This document shows, piece after piece, positions 1 through 8,361 of a DNA stretch of 64,000 bases. The position numbers were made by a program, and so were the translations under genes. The DNA lies in contig NZ_JAZKUD010000009.1 in the NCBI RefSeq assembly GCF_036625275.1, positions 1 to 64,000 on the forward strand. Reading direction: 5' to 3'. This stretch comes from Accumulibacter sp036625275 (GTDB lineage: Bacteria; Pseudomonadota; Gammaproteobacteria; Burkholderiales; Rhodocyclaceae). Under the pieces are notes generated by a model. The model had not been told where the DNA came from, did not search any database, and worked only from the letters and a program-made list of their open reading frames with translations. Positions within the stretch are counted from its first letter, which is position 1. Each line of letters opens with the position of its first letter.

Positions 1-1605
1 GGAGATCGGGCGCAGGTACTGGCGACCGTGCCGCAGGCAAGGGTACTGCGCACGGATCGCATGGATCGCGGCAATGCGGGTAAAGGCCGGACTCTGCTCG
101 TCGAAGCAGTGCTGGCCAGCGGTTCCGAACGGGCCAAAGCCAGGCAGATCCGGGTCCAGGGCAGACTCCAGGCCGGCCCGCCCGCTCCGGAGCGGATGCG
201 CCGGGCCGAACATGGCTTCGCGGAGATAACGATCCGAACCCTTCCACTCCGGCAGCCAGAAACGCTCTGCCGGCTCCGGCCCGGCCAGGCTCTGTTCGGT
301 CCCGTAATAGATGCACGGGATACCCAGCGTGAAGGCCTGCATGGCCACACCGGCGGCGATCTGCTGCGGCGAGGCCGCCTCGCTCGAAAAGCGCAGTTTC
401 TGACCGAACACATGGTCATGGTCGTCGAGGATCGAAACATGCCGGTTGCCGAGATTGCGGTGCGAACCCATCCCCGCGGAACCCGGGTTGAAACCGTTGA
501 AGTAGGCATGCGGGTGCACCAGCCCCTTGGCGACGCCGTTCAGCGTCGGGCGCATCTCGCCAATGTCGAGCGCGGCGTTCAGGTTGCGGTCGAGAACATC
601 GAGATAGCGGTCCTGGCTGTAGTCGCCGCCTGCGACCTCACCGACGAGGAAGAAATCGTCCTTGCCGAGGTTGCTGGCGAATTCCTTGATCGCGCCGCAG
701 AAGTTGCGCGCGTCTTCGAGCGAAACATGCTTCAGCGTATCGATCCGAAAGCCATCGCAGTCGCTCAGCGCAATCCAGTACTTGTAGCACTGCGCCAGGT
801 CAGCCAGCACCGTGTTCTGGTCAAAATCCCGCAGGGTGATGAAATCGCTGCGTTTATGCTCGGCAAACGGGTCGTTGATGTCGCCGGCACCCAGGCTGCC
901 GCTGCCGGCACGCGTGTAGCACTCGGGAGCCTGCAGTTCGCTCGGCCAGGCACCGTCCTCGGGACCGGCGATGGCGCCGACCGTCTGTCCCTGATCGCCG
1001 AGCCAGGCACCGAAGGCGTAACGTCCCTGCGTATAGTGGGGCGTCGATGTGCCGCCCGGTGTTCCCTGCGGATAAACCCAGTTGGAACCCGAGTGATTGA
1101 AAATGATGTCGAGGATGACTCGCAGTCCCGCCTGATGCGCTTCCGCCACCAGGGCGACCAGATCGGCGCGATTGCCAAAACGCGGGTCGATGTCGAGGAA
1201 ATCCTGGACACCGTAGCCATGATAGCTGTCGAGGTGCCCGCGCTGCTTGAAAACCGGACTCAGCCACAGCGCCGTCACGCCGAGCCGTTTCAGGTACGCC
1301 AGTTGCGAGCGCACCCCCGACAGGGTTCCACCCTGCCAGCGATCGGCACCCGATGCCGCCCAGAGATCCCAGCGCCACGGTTGACCATTGGACTGGGCAG
1401 GCCGGGCAGCGGCCAACTGGTGCCGGTCGAGCAAGGGGCGCGTCGCTTCGGCGCCATCGCTGAAACGGTCAACCAGCAAAAAATACAGCACTTGGTCTCG
1501 CCAGTCCGTCGGAGAGGGAAAATAAGCCTGCCGGCGTGGCAGTTTGACATTGCGGCGGATACTGTCAGGCCGCGGACGATTGAGTGCCTGGTCGACGAAT
1601 TGCAT
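1..1605 (-). CDS. alpha-amylase family glycosidase (GH13), C-terminus outside window
   Basis: Glycoside hydrolase of the GH13 family acting on alpha-glucans or related oligosaccharides. The frame is open for 535 codons from ATG at 1605 to the window edge, so the C-terminus is missing. All four GH13 regions are visible in order: region I VILDIIFNH, region II GFRIDTLKH with the nucleophile D289, region III FLVGEVAGGD with the acid/base E323, and region IV ILDDHDHV with the third acidic residue D397. No signal peptide is evident at the N-terminus, so a cytoplasmic location is likely. The start is supported by an AGGGAG ribosome-binding site about ten bases upstream. The antisense frame over this region is also open but has no family signature. 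The family is clear; the substrate (amylase, trehalose synthase or neopullulanase type) cannot be told from this part. Confidence 0.88.
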   Translation of the reverse strand, partial: MQFVDQALNRPRPDSIRRNVKLPRRQAYFPSPTDWRDQVLYFLLVDRFSDGAEATRPLLDRHQLAAARPAQSNGQPWRWDLWAASGADRWQGGTLSGVRSQLAYLKRLGVTALWLSPVFKQRGHLDSYHGYGVQDFLDIDPRFGNRADLVALVAEAHQAGLRVILDIIFNHSGSNWVYPQGTPGGTSTPHYTQGRYAFGAWLGDQGQTVGAIAGPEDGAWPSELQAPECYTRAGSGSLGAGDINDPFAEHKRSDFITLRDFDQNTVLADLAQCYKYWIALSDCDGFRIDTLKHVSLEDARNFCGAIKEFASNLGKDDFFLVGEVAGGDYSQDRYLDVLDRNLNAALDIGEMRPTLNGVAKGLVHPHAYFNGFNPGSAGMGSHRNLGNRHVSILDDHDHVFGQKLRFSSEAASPQQIAAGVAMQAFTLGIPCIYYGTEQSLAGPEPAERFWLPEWKGSDRYLREAMFGPAHPLRSGRAGLESALDPDLPGFGPFGTAGQHCFDEQSPAFTRIAAIHAIRAQYPCLRHGRQYLRPIS

Positions 1606-1857
1606 GATGTAAGACTCCCTGGACGAAATGAACGAAATCAACGAGACTGATGAGATGAACAAGATCCTAATTAAATAGAATACTTGTCCAGTTTTCAAGA
1701 GCGCCTTGACGAGTATGTCGGCAAATCGGGCGCCAGGGTCTGAGCACAATTACACACTATTAAACCCTTTTCAGCACTGCAGCAGCGCGCTAGTATGACG
1801 GTTTTGGGGCCAGCGGCCGCGGCTCCTGACTTGTCCCGATGAAAGGATACGTTCTTC
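1606..1857. other. intergenic region between divergent amylase and kor genes
   Basis: About 250 bases between two divergently transcribed genes. It must hold both promoters. It is richer in A+T around 1665-1770 than the flanking genes, but I see no convincing -35/-10 pair or operator. Confidence 0.3.
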
Positions 1858-3693
1858 TTGAAGCCTACCGATATCGGCGCACCCGACTACTTTCACAAAG
1901 TCGTTGATTGCCAGTGGGCATGCCCGGCCCACACGCCCGTTCCCGAGTACATCCGTCTGATCGCTGCTGGTCGCTACAGCGAAGCCTACATGGTCAACTG
2001 GGTGTCGAACGTCTTCCCTGGCATCCTCGGTCGCACCTGCGACCGTCCCTGCGAACCCGCATGTCGCCGCAGCCGCGTCGAGGACGAAGCGGCCGATGGG
2101 CGCGAACGCAAGGAAGCCGTCGCCATCTGCCGCCTGAAACGCGTCGCCGCCGATTACAAGCAGGATATCCGGTCGCTCTTGCCACGACCGGCCAAAGAGA
2201 AGAACGGTCGGCGCATCGCCTGTGTCGGCGGCGGTCCGGCCTCGCTGACGGTGGCGCGCGACCTCGCACCGCTCGGTTACGAGGTGGTGATCTTTGACGG
2301 CGACGCTCGCCCCGGCGGCATGATGCGCACCCAGATTCCGAAATTTCGGCTGCCCGAAGCGATCATCGACGAGGAAACGGGCTACGTTCTCGGCCTCGGC
2401 GCCGATTTCCGTGCGGGCGAGTACGTCAAATCACTGAAGAACCTGCTTGCCGAAGGCTATGACGCGGTCTTCGTCGGCTCCGGAGCACCACGCGGCCATG
2501 ATCTCGACATCCCCGGTCGCAAGGCCGCAGCCAAATACATCCATCTCGGCATCGACTGGCTGGCCAGCGTCGCTTTCGGGCATACCACCTCGATCAGCAA
2601 GCGTGTCATCGTTCTCGGCGGTGGCAATACGGCGATGGACTGCTGTCGTTCTTCGCGACGACTCGGCGGCGAAGACGTCAAGGTCATCGTCCGCTCGGGT
2701 TTCGAGCAAATGAAGGCCAGTTCCTGGGAAAAGGAAGACGCGATGCACGAAGGCATCCCGATCCTCAACAATCTCGTCCCCAAGGCATTTACCCACAACA
2801 GCGGCCGCCTTACCGGCGTCACCTTCGAGAAGGTGCGCGCGGTATTCGACGAGCAGGGACGGCGCAGCCTGATCCCGACCGGCGAGCCCGACGCACACTT
2901 CGAATGCGACGAGGTGCTGGTGGCCGTCGGTCAGGACAACGCTTTTCCCTGGATCGAGCGCGACATCGGCATCGAGTTCGACAAATGGGGGCTGCCCAAG
3001 CTCGACGAACGGACGCTGCAATCGACCCTGCCGAATGTCTTCTTCGGGGGCGATGCCGCCTTCGGCCCGAAGAACATCATCTGGGCAGTCGCGCATGGCC
3101 ACGAGGCGGCAGTCTCGATCGACCGCATGTTGAATGGCGAAGACCTTGCCGTTCGTCCGGCACCCAAAACCCGTCTCGTGTCGCAGAAAATGGGCATCCA
3201 CGCCTGGCGCTACGACAATGCGATTTCGGTCGATCGCCGTCTGCGCGTACCGCTGCGCGACATCAGTACGGCACTCAAGAATATCAGGATCGAGGTCGAA
3301 CTCGGTTTCGACCCGCAACTCGCTGCCAAGGAGGCGCAGCGCTGCCTGAACTGCGACGTGCAGACGGTGTTCACGCCCAAGCTATGCATCGAATGCGATG
3401 CCTGCATGGACATCTGCCCGATGGACAGTATCAGCTTCACCGCCAACGGCGAGGAGAACGAGCTGCGACCGCGGCTGCGCGCCCCGGCACTCAACCTGCA
3501 CCAGGATCTGTACGTGTCGGAAACGCTGAAGACCGGACGGGTGATGGTCAAGGATGAGGATGTCTGCCTGCACTGCGGTCTCTGCGCCGAGCGCTGCCCG
3601 ACCGGCGCATGGGACATGCAGAAGTTTCTGCTCGAGATGACACATGCCGGCGCCGGCTGTCGCAGTGCCGGTACGCAGACAGCAAGCGCTTAA
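1858..3693 (+). CDS. FAD/NAD(P) oxidoreductase with ferredoxin domains (KorC-like, GltD-like)
   Basis: A 611-residue flavoprotein of the glutamate-synthase beta-chain (GltD) type fused to a C-terminal ferredoxin domain. N-terminal cysteines C18/C22 and C61/C65/C69 match the GltD Fe-S region; a Rossmann motif VGGGPAS (about 123-129) binds FAD and a second, VLGGGNTAMD, would bind NAD(P). Two [4Fe-4S] sites lie at C510-C513-C516-C520 and C570-C573-C576-C580. It is followed by genes for both subunits of a 2-oxoacid:ferredoxin oxidoreductase, so it probably moves electrons between ferredoxin and NAD(P). The start is TTG at 1858, preceded by AAAGGA; no in-frame ATG gives the conserved N-terminus. 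Its role as an electron-transfer partner is inferred from context; the domain assignment is firm. Confidence 0.8.
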   Translation: MKPTDIGAPDYFHKVVDCQWACPAHTPVPEYIRLIAAGRYSEAYMVNWVSNVFPGILGRTCDRPCEPACRRSRVEDEAADGRERKEAVAICRLKRVAADYKQDIRSLLPRPAKEKNGRRIACVGGGPASLTVARDLAPLGYEVVIFDGDARPGGMMRTQIPKFRLPEAIIDEETGYVLGLGADFRAGEYVKSLKNLLAEGYDAVFVGSGAPRGHDLDIPGRKAAAKYIHLGIDWLASVAFGHTTSISKRVIVLGGGNTAMDCCRSSRRLGGEDVKVIVRSGFEQMKASSWEKEDAMHEGIPILNNLVPKAFTHNSGRLTGVTFEKVRAVFDEQGRRSLIPTGEPDAHFECDEVLVAVGQDNAFPWIERDIGIEFDKWGLPKLDERTLQSTLPNVFFGGDAAFGPKNIIWAVAHGHEAAVSIDRMLNGEDLAVRPAPKTRLVSQKMGIHAWRYDNAISVDRRLRVPLRDISTALKNIRIEVELGFDPQLAAKEAQRCLNCDVQTVFTPKLCIECDACMDICPMDSISFTANGEENELRPRLRAPALNLHQDLYVSETLKTGRVMVKDEDVCLHCGLCAERCPTGAWDMQKFLLEMTHAGAGCRSAGTQTASA

Positions 3694-3702
3694 GGAACGA
3701 GA

Positions 3703-5541
3703 ATGCAGAAGATCGAAGCAGTCAATGATTTCGTGGTCAAATTCGCCAACATCAACGGCTCCGGGTCGGCATCGGCGAACGAGCTTTTCGCCCGCGCCAT
3801 CCTGCGCATGGGCGTGCCGGTCTCGCCACGCAACATCTTTCCGTCGAACATCCAGGGGCTGCCGACCTGGTTCGAAGTGCGCGTCACCGAGCAGGGCTAT
3901 CTCGGTCGCCGCGGCGGCGTGGACATGATGGTGGCCATGAATCCGCAGACCTGGGACCAGGATGTCCGGGAAATCGACCCCGGCGGCTACCTCTTCTACG
4001 ACAGCTCGAAACCGCTGCCGCGCGCGAAGTTCCGCGACGACATCCACGTCCTGGGCATGCCGCTCACCGAGATCTGCAATCAGGCCTATAGTGACGCACG
4101 CGAACGCCAGTTGTTCAAGAACATCATCTATATCGGCGCGCTGACCACCCTGCTCGACATCGACCCGGCCGAAATCGAGAAGCTCTTCGGCGAACAGTAC
4201 AAGGGCAAGGAGAAATTGTTCGAATCCAACGTCCAGGCGCTCAAACTCGGCATGGACTACGCACGTTCCAGCCTCAAGCCGATTGCGCTCAAGGTCGAAC
4301 GCCGCGACGGTGTCGGCAACCGCATCTTCGTCGATGGCAACAGCGCCGCCGCGCTTGGCTGCATCTATGGCGGCGCGACGGTCTGTGCGTGGTATCCGAT
4401 CACTCCTTCGTCTTCGGTCGCCGAAGCATTTCAGCGCTACGCGCAGAAGCTTCGCATCGACCCGGAGACCGGTGCGCATCGCTACTCGATCGTGCAGGCC
4501 GAAGACGAGCTGGCATCGATCGGCATGGTCATCGGCGCCGGCTGGAACGGCGCACGCTCATTCACCACCACTTCCGGTCCCGGCATCTCGCTGATGAGCG
4601 AGTTCATCGGGCTGGCCTATTTCGCCGAGATCCCGGCGGTACTGATCAACGTGCAGCGCGGGGGCCCGTCCACCGGCATGCCGACGCGTACCCAGCAGGC
4701 CGACATACTGGCCTGCGCTTACGCTTCGCACGGCGATACCCGGCACGTCCTGCTGTTTCCCGAGGACCCCTATGAATGCTTCGAGATGTCGGCGCAGGCA
4801 CTCGACCTCGCCGAGCGCCTGCAGACACCCATCTTCGTCATGACCGACCTCGACATTGGCATGAACCAGCGACTTTGCAAGCCGTTCGCCTGGGACGACA
4901 GCAAAGAATACGACCGCGGCAAGGTGATGACCCGTGAGGCGCTTGACGCCGGCACCGATTTCGGCCGCTACCTCGACGTCGACGGCGACGGCATTCCCTA
5001 CCGCACCTATCCCGGAACACACCCGACCAGGGGAGGTTACTTCACCCGCGGCACCACCAAGAACGCCTACGCCGGCTACTCGGAAGCCGGCGCCGACTAC
5101 ATCTACAACATGCAGCGGCTACGCCAGAAGTTCGAGACCGCCAAGTCGCTGCTGCCGCTGCCGGTGCTCTGCGCCGCCAGATACCCGGCGCGCTTTGCCG
5201 CCCTCTTCTACGGCTCGACCGGCCCGGCCATGCAGGAGGCACTCGACGCACTCGCCGAGCAGGGCATCTACATCAATGCCCTGCGCATCCGCGCCTTCCC
5301 GTTCCAGAACGAGATTGCCGACTTCATCGCCTCGCACTCCAAGGTGTTCGTCTTCGAACAGAACTTCGACGGGCAACTGGCGACGCTGCTGGTCAACGAG
5401 GCCGGCGTCAACCCGGCCAACCTGATTTCGGTACTGCACTACGACGGCACGCCGATTACCGCTCGCTTCATCACCCAGGAGATCGCCGAGCGCGTTTCGC
5501 GCCTGAACGTGCGCCCGCTCCGACACGACATGGTGGCCTGA
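3703..5541 (+). CDS. korA: 2-oxoacid:ferredoxin oxidoreductase, fused gamma-alpha subunit
   Basis: A 612-residue subunit that oxidatively decarboxylates a 2-oxoacid to acyl-CoA together with the next gene product. The N-terminal third (about 15-190) is the gamma domain. The alpha domain starts near residue 205 with DGNSAAALGCIYGG and CAWYPITPSSS, followed by the pyrimidine-binding fold (AEDELASIGMVIGAGWNGARS). This fused gamma-alpha plus separate beta arrangement is typical of KorAB 2-oxoglutarate:ferredoxin oxidoreductases in bacteria, but substrate choice (2-oxoglutarate, pyruvate or branched-chain 2-oxoacids) cannot be read from sequence alone. It sits 9 bases after the flavoprotein gene and 1 base before the beta subunit, so all three form one operon. 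Confidence 0.87.
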   Translation: MQKIEAVNDFVVKFANINGSGSASANELFARAILRMGVPVSPRNIFPSNIQGLPTWFEVRVTEQGYLGRRGGVDMMVAMNPQTWDQDVREIDPGGYLFYDSSKPLPRAKFRDDIHVLGMPLTEICNQAYSDARERQLFKNIIYIGALTTLLDIDPAEIEKLFGEQYKGKEKLFESNVQALKLGMDYARSSLKPIALKVERRDGVGNRIFVDGNSAAALGCIYGGATVCAWYPITPSSSVAEAFQRYAQKLRIDPETGAHRYSIVQAEDELASIGMVIGAGWNGARSFTTTSGPGISLMSEFIGLAYFAEIPAVLINVQRGGPSTGMPTRTQQADILACAYASHGDTRHVLLFPEDPYECFEMSAQALDLAERLQTPIFVMTDLDIGMNQRLCKPFAWDDSKEYDRGKVMTREALDAGTDFGRYLDVDGDGIPYRTYPGTHPTRGGYFTRGTTKNAYAGYSEAGADYIYNMQRLRQKFETAKSLLPLPVLCAARYPARFAALFYGSTGPAMQEALDALAEQGIYINALRIRAFPFQNEIADFIASHSKVFVFEQNFDGQLATLLVNEAGVNPANLISVLHYDGTPITARFITQEIAERVSRLNVRPLRHDMVA

Positions 5542-5542
5542 G

Positions 5543-6598
5543 ATGACCTACCTCGCCAAACCCAAGCTGCACCACCCCTCGCTCGCCAAAAACCGGGTCG
5601 GCTACACCCGCCGCGACTACGAAGGCCGGATTTCGACACTCTGCGCCGGTTGCGGCCACGACTCGATCTCGGCCGCCATCATCCAGGCTTGCTGGGAACT
5701 CGACATCGAGCCGCACCGCGTTGCCAAGCTCTCGGGAATCGGTTGCTCGTCGAAGACGCCGGATTACTTCCTGGGCAACTCGCACGGTTTCAACACCGTG
5801 CATGGACGCATGCCCTCGGTGCTCACCGGCGCCTATCTGGCCAACCGCGACCTGATCTACCTGGGTGTCTCGGGTGACGGCGACTCGGCGTCGATCGGCC
5901 TCGGCCAGTTTGCGCACGTCATGCGCCGGGGCGTCAACATGACTTACCTGGTCGAGAACAACGGGGTCTACGGACTGACCAAGGGCCAGTTCTCGGCGAC
6001 CGCCGACAAGGGCTCAAAGTCGAAGAAGGGGCAGACCAACAACGACGCGCCGATCGACCTGGTCACGCTCGCCCTGGTCATGGGGGCGACCTTCGTCGCG
6101 CGCGGCTTCTCCGGCGACAAGACCCAGCTGGTGCCATTGATCCGCGCTGCGCTGGCCCACCAGGGCGCGGCGGTGATCGACATCCTCTCGCCGTGCATCG
6201 CCTTCAACAACCATGGCGGCAGCACCAAGAGCTACGACTACGTACGCGAGCACAACGAGGCGGTCAATCGCCTGGACTTCTTCCCGCAGCGCGAAGAGAT
6301 CACCGCCGAGTACGGCGCCGGCGAAGTGACCGAGGTACGCCAGCACGACGGTTCGGTGGTCCGCCTGCGCAAGCTGCACGCCGACTACGACGCCAGCGAC
6401 CGGATCCGGGCGATGAGCTACGTTCAGGAACACGCCGCACGTGGCGAGCTGATCACTGGCCTGCTCTACCTCGACAGCGACGCCTGTGACCTGCACCAGG
6501 AACTCAATACCGTCCTGTTGCCACTGAATACGCTCGGCGCAGCCGAGCTGTGCCCAGGGTCGGCAGCCTTGGAGAAGATCAACGCCTCGCTGCGCTGA
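5543..6598 (+). CDS. korB: 2-oxoacid:ferredoxin oxidoreductase, beta (TPP-binding) subunit
   Basis: A 351-residue thiamine-diphosphate subunit. LCAGCGHD near residue 35 and GIGCSSKTPDY near residue 65 are beta-subunit cysteine motifs; the TPP/Mg site is GDGD at 111-114 followed by VENNGVYGLTKGQ. It pairs with the preceding alpha-gamma subunit to make acyl-CoA, CO2 and reduced ferredoxin. It has no ferredoxin domain of its own, which is consistent with the iron-sulphur domains being supplied by the first gene of the operon. The next few hundred bases are mobile-element debris, so the operon ends here. Confidence 0.88.
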   Translation: MTYLAKPKLHHPSLAKNRVGYTRRDYEGRISTLCAGCGHDSISAAIIQACWELDIEPHRVAKLSGIGCSSKTPDYFLGNSHGFNTVHGRMPSVLTGAYLANRDLIYLGVSGDGDSASIGLGQFAHVMRRGVNMTYLVENNGVYGLTKGQFSATADKGSKSKKGQTNNDAPIDLVTLALVMGATFVARGFSGDKTQLVPLIRAALAHQGAAVIDILSPCIAFNNHGGSTKSYDYVREHNEAVNRLDFFPQREEITAEYGAGEVTEVRQHDGSVVRLRKLHADYDASDRIRAMSYVQEHAARGELITGLLYLDSDACDLHQELNTVLLPLNTLGAAELCPGSAALEKINASLR

Positions 6599-6606
6599 GG
6601 CATCCA

Positions 6607-6888
6607 TCAGATCATCTGCGCCAATGCCAACAGGATTGCGGTGGCGACTTCCGCGGCGAGAGACTCATCCGCAAGAGCCGGGATTTCCCTGATCAGCCTG
6701 TTCGAAATCTTTGCGCCGTTGTCCCGCACAGATCCGATGATGCGATCGATGTCTCCATCCGGTCCTTCGATGACCTGCTTGACGCGCTCGCGCGAGCCAA
6801 AGAGTGTGCAGATAAACCACTTCCTTGCCAGGAAGCGCCGGCCCGGCAACTGCAAGATGCGACGTAACAGATGCCCAATTGCATCTGG
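6607..6888 (-). pseudogene. short coding remnant of unknown family
   Basis: On the minus strand the frame from 6888 to the stop at 6607 is open for about 93 codons with no ATG; a TTG at 6855 would give 82 residues. The central part (EGPDGDIDRIIGSVRDNG, then a helix ending in ALADESLAAEV) reads like a genuine protein C-terminus. I do not recognise the family with confidence; a weak resemblance to the tail of Fic-type proteins is a guess. The absence of a normal start and the neighbouring transposase fragments favour a truncated gene. Confidence 0.3.
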
Positions 6889-6997
6889 TCAGCGGGCGGA
6901 ACTGCACGTCACCGGATCGGGAGAATGGCAGGTAGCGAACTTGAGCCTGATCGGGTGGGTACCATGCTATGGTCATTGATGTTGCCAGGCTACGACC

Positions 6998-7150
6998 ATG
7001 ACCGATACTTCCCCGCTTTTTCCCGACGAACCGATGACGCTAGCGAACCCGACGAGCCAGAGTGGAGCAAAGGTCTTGCCACCGAAAGCCGCGGCGCGTG
7101 TTCTGATGCCCAACCGCCATCAGCCCGAATGGCGGGCGAGCGACCTGGAC
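6998..7150 (+). pseudogene. N-terminal fragment of an IS1182/IS5-like transposase
   Basis: A frame beginning at 6998 encodes about 50 residues containing ARVLMPNRHQPEWRASDLDS, which closely resembles the N-terminal LxPNRxQxELRxxDLxxL segment of IS1182-type transposases. After this the similarity stops and the frame runs into unrelated sequence, ending at 7261. No inverted repeats or catalytic domain are present. This is a decayed insertion-sequence remnant. The subgroup is recalled from family features and not verified. Confidence 0.45.
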
Positions 7151-7262
7151 TCACACCTCCTGCGCCTTGCTCCGGTAAAACGCCAGGGCGGCCTCAAGGT
7201 TCAGCGACTGATCGCCGCGACTTCGGACGCCTTTCGCGCCGAACTCCTGGGTCTTGTATAAG
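7151..7262 (-). pseudogene. orphan C-terminal coding fragment
   Basis: Minus-strand codons from about 7262 to a TGA at 7151-7153 read YKTQEFGAKGVRSRGDQ and then LEAALAFYRSKAQEV, a plausible protein end with normal codon use. A stop lies two codons upstream and there is no start. It abuts the transposase fragment tail to tail, suggesting debris of a second element or gene. I cannot name it. Confidence 0.25.
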
Positions 7263-7321
7263 ATTCATGCAATCGCCCTGCCGCCAAGCCAACCGGCAGC
7301 AAATTATGTGCTGTTCGGACC

Positions 7322-7327
7322 TATAAT
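7322..7327 (+). promoter_or_regulatory. putative -10 element of rdgC
   Basis: A consensus TATAAT lies 24 bases before the rdgC start codon. No good -35 hexamer sits 17 bases upstream, so this is a candidate only. Confidence 0.35.
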
Positions 7328-7350
7328 GGCCAATTTTTTCGGGTCCGCTC

Positions 7351-8244
7351 ATGTGGTTCAAAAATCTTCATCTCTACCGCCTGCCCAGAAACTGGGCTGC
7401 TGACGCTGAGCAACTGGCGGCGCAACTCGGCAAACTGACCCAGCAAGGATGCCACGCCACCGATCCGCGCAGCATCGGCTGGGTCGCGCCACGGGACGGC
7501 GGCGCACTCGTCCACTCCGTCAACCAGCAATGGCTGCTCGCCCTCGGGGTCGAGGAAAAACTGCTGCCGGCCTCGATCGTCAAACGCTTCGCCAGCGACA
7601 AGGCCAAGGAGATCGAGGAAGCCGAAGGCCGCCGTATCGGTCGTCGCGAGATGCGCGAGATCCAGCAGGAAATGACCCTCGAACTGCTGCCGCGTGCCTT
7701 CATCCGCAGCCGCAGCACTTATGGCTGGATCGACCCGATCAACGGCTGGCTGGTCATCGACTCCGCCTCGCCGGCAAAAGCCGAGGAGTTCCTCGAACAT
7801 CTTCACAAATCGCTTGATGCCTTGCCGGCCAAGGTGCTCAAAGTGACGCAATCACCGTCGGCGGCGATGACCGGCTGGGTGGCCGATGGCGAAGCCCCCG
7901 TCGGATTCACCCTCGACCAGGACCTCGAGCTGCGCTCGACCGACAAGGCCAGCGTGCGCTATGTCAATCACACCCTCGAAGGCGAAGAGATCCGCCAGCA
8001 TATCGCCACCGGCAAGATCGTCACCCGCCTGGCGATGACCTGGAACGACCGCATTTCCTTTGTGCTCAACGACCAGTTACAGATCAAGCGCCTGGTCTTC
8101 CTGGACATCCTCAAGGAACAGGCCGAAGGCCAGGGCGAGAACGCTGATGAACGCTTCGACATCGATTTCACCCTGATGACCGGAGAAGTGGTGCAGTTGC
8201 TCGATGACCTGGTCACTGCGCTGGGTGGAGAAGTGGCGGCGTAG
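7351..8244 (+). CDS. rdgC: recombination-associated protein RdgC
   Basis: RdgC is a ring-forming, sequence-independent DNA-binding protein of the nucleoid that limits RecA action and is found mainly in beta- and gammaproteobacteria. The 297-residue product matches the family in length and has its N-terminal MWFKNLHLYRL, the central GRREMREIQQEM helix and the acidic C-terminal part (ADERFDIDFTLMTGE). The ATG start fits the conserved N-terminus and is preceded by a TATAAT-type box. The gene is apparently monocistronic. Identification is firm. Confidence 0.93.
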   Translation: MWFKNLHLYRLPRNWAADAEQLAAQLGKLTQQGCHATDPRSIGWVAPRDGGALVHSVNQQWLLALGVEEKLLPASIVKRFASDKAKEIEEAEGRRIGRREMREIQQEMTLELLPRAFIRSRSTYGWIDPINGWLVIDSASPAKAEEFLEHLHKSLDALPAKVLKVTQSPSAAMTGWVADGEAPVGFTLDQDLELRSTDKASVRYVNHTLEGEEIRQHIATGKIVTRLAMTWNDRISFVLNDQLQIKRLVFLDILKEQAEGQGENADERFDIDFTLMTGEVVQLLDDLVTALGGEVAA

Positions 8245-8361
8245 GCATGTGTTCCCGGCTACATCCCGGCGACTCGGGTCGTCCATCCTTGCTGCGGGGC
8301 ACTCATGGTCATCGTGCGTACCCGTCTGCACGGCGGCGCTCCACGCACACCTGGCTCTGGC

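Noticed and set aside
28..1650. 540-codon plus-strand frame opposite the amylase gene
   Set aside because: The minus strand carries all GH13 motifs in one frame; the plus frame has no recognisable domain and is a shadow of high-GC codon use.
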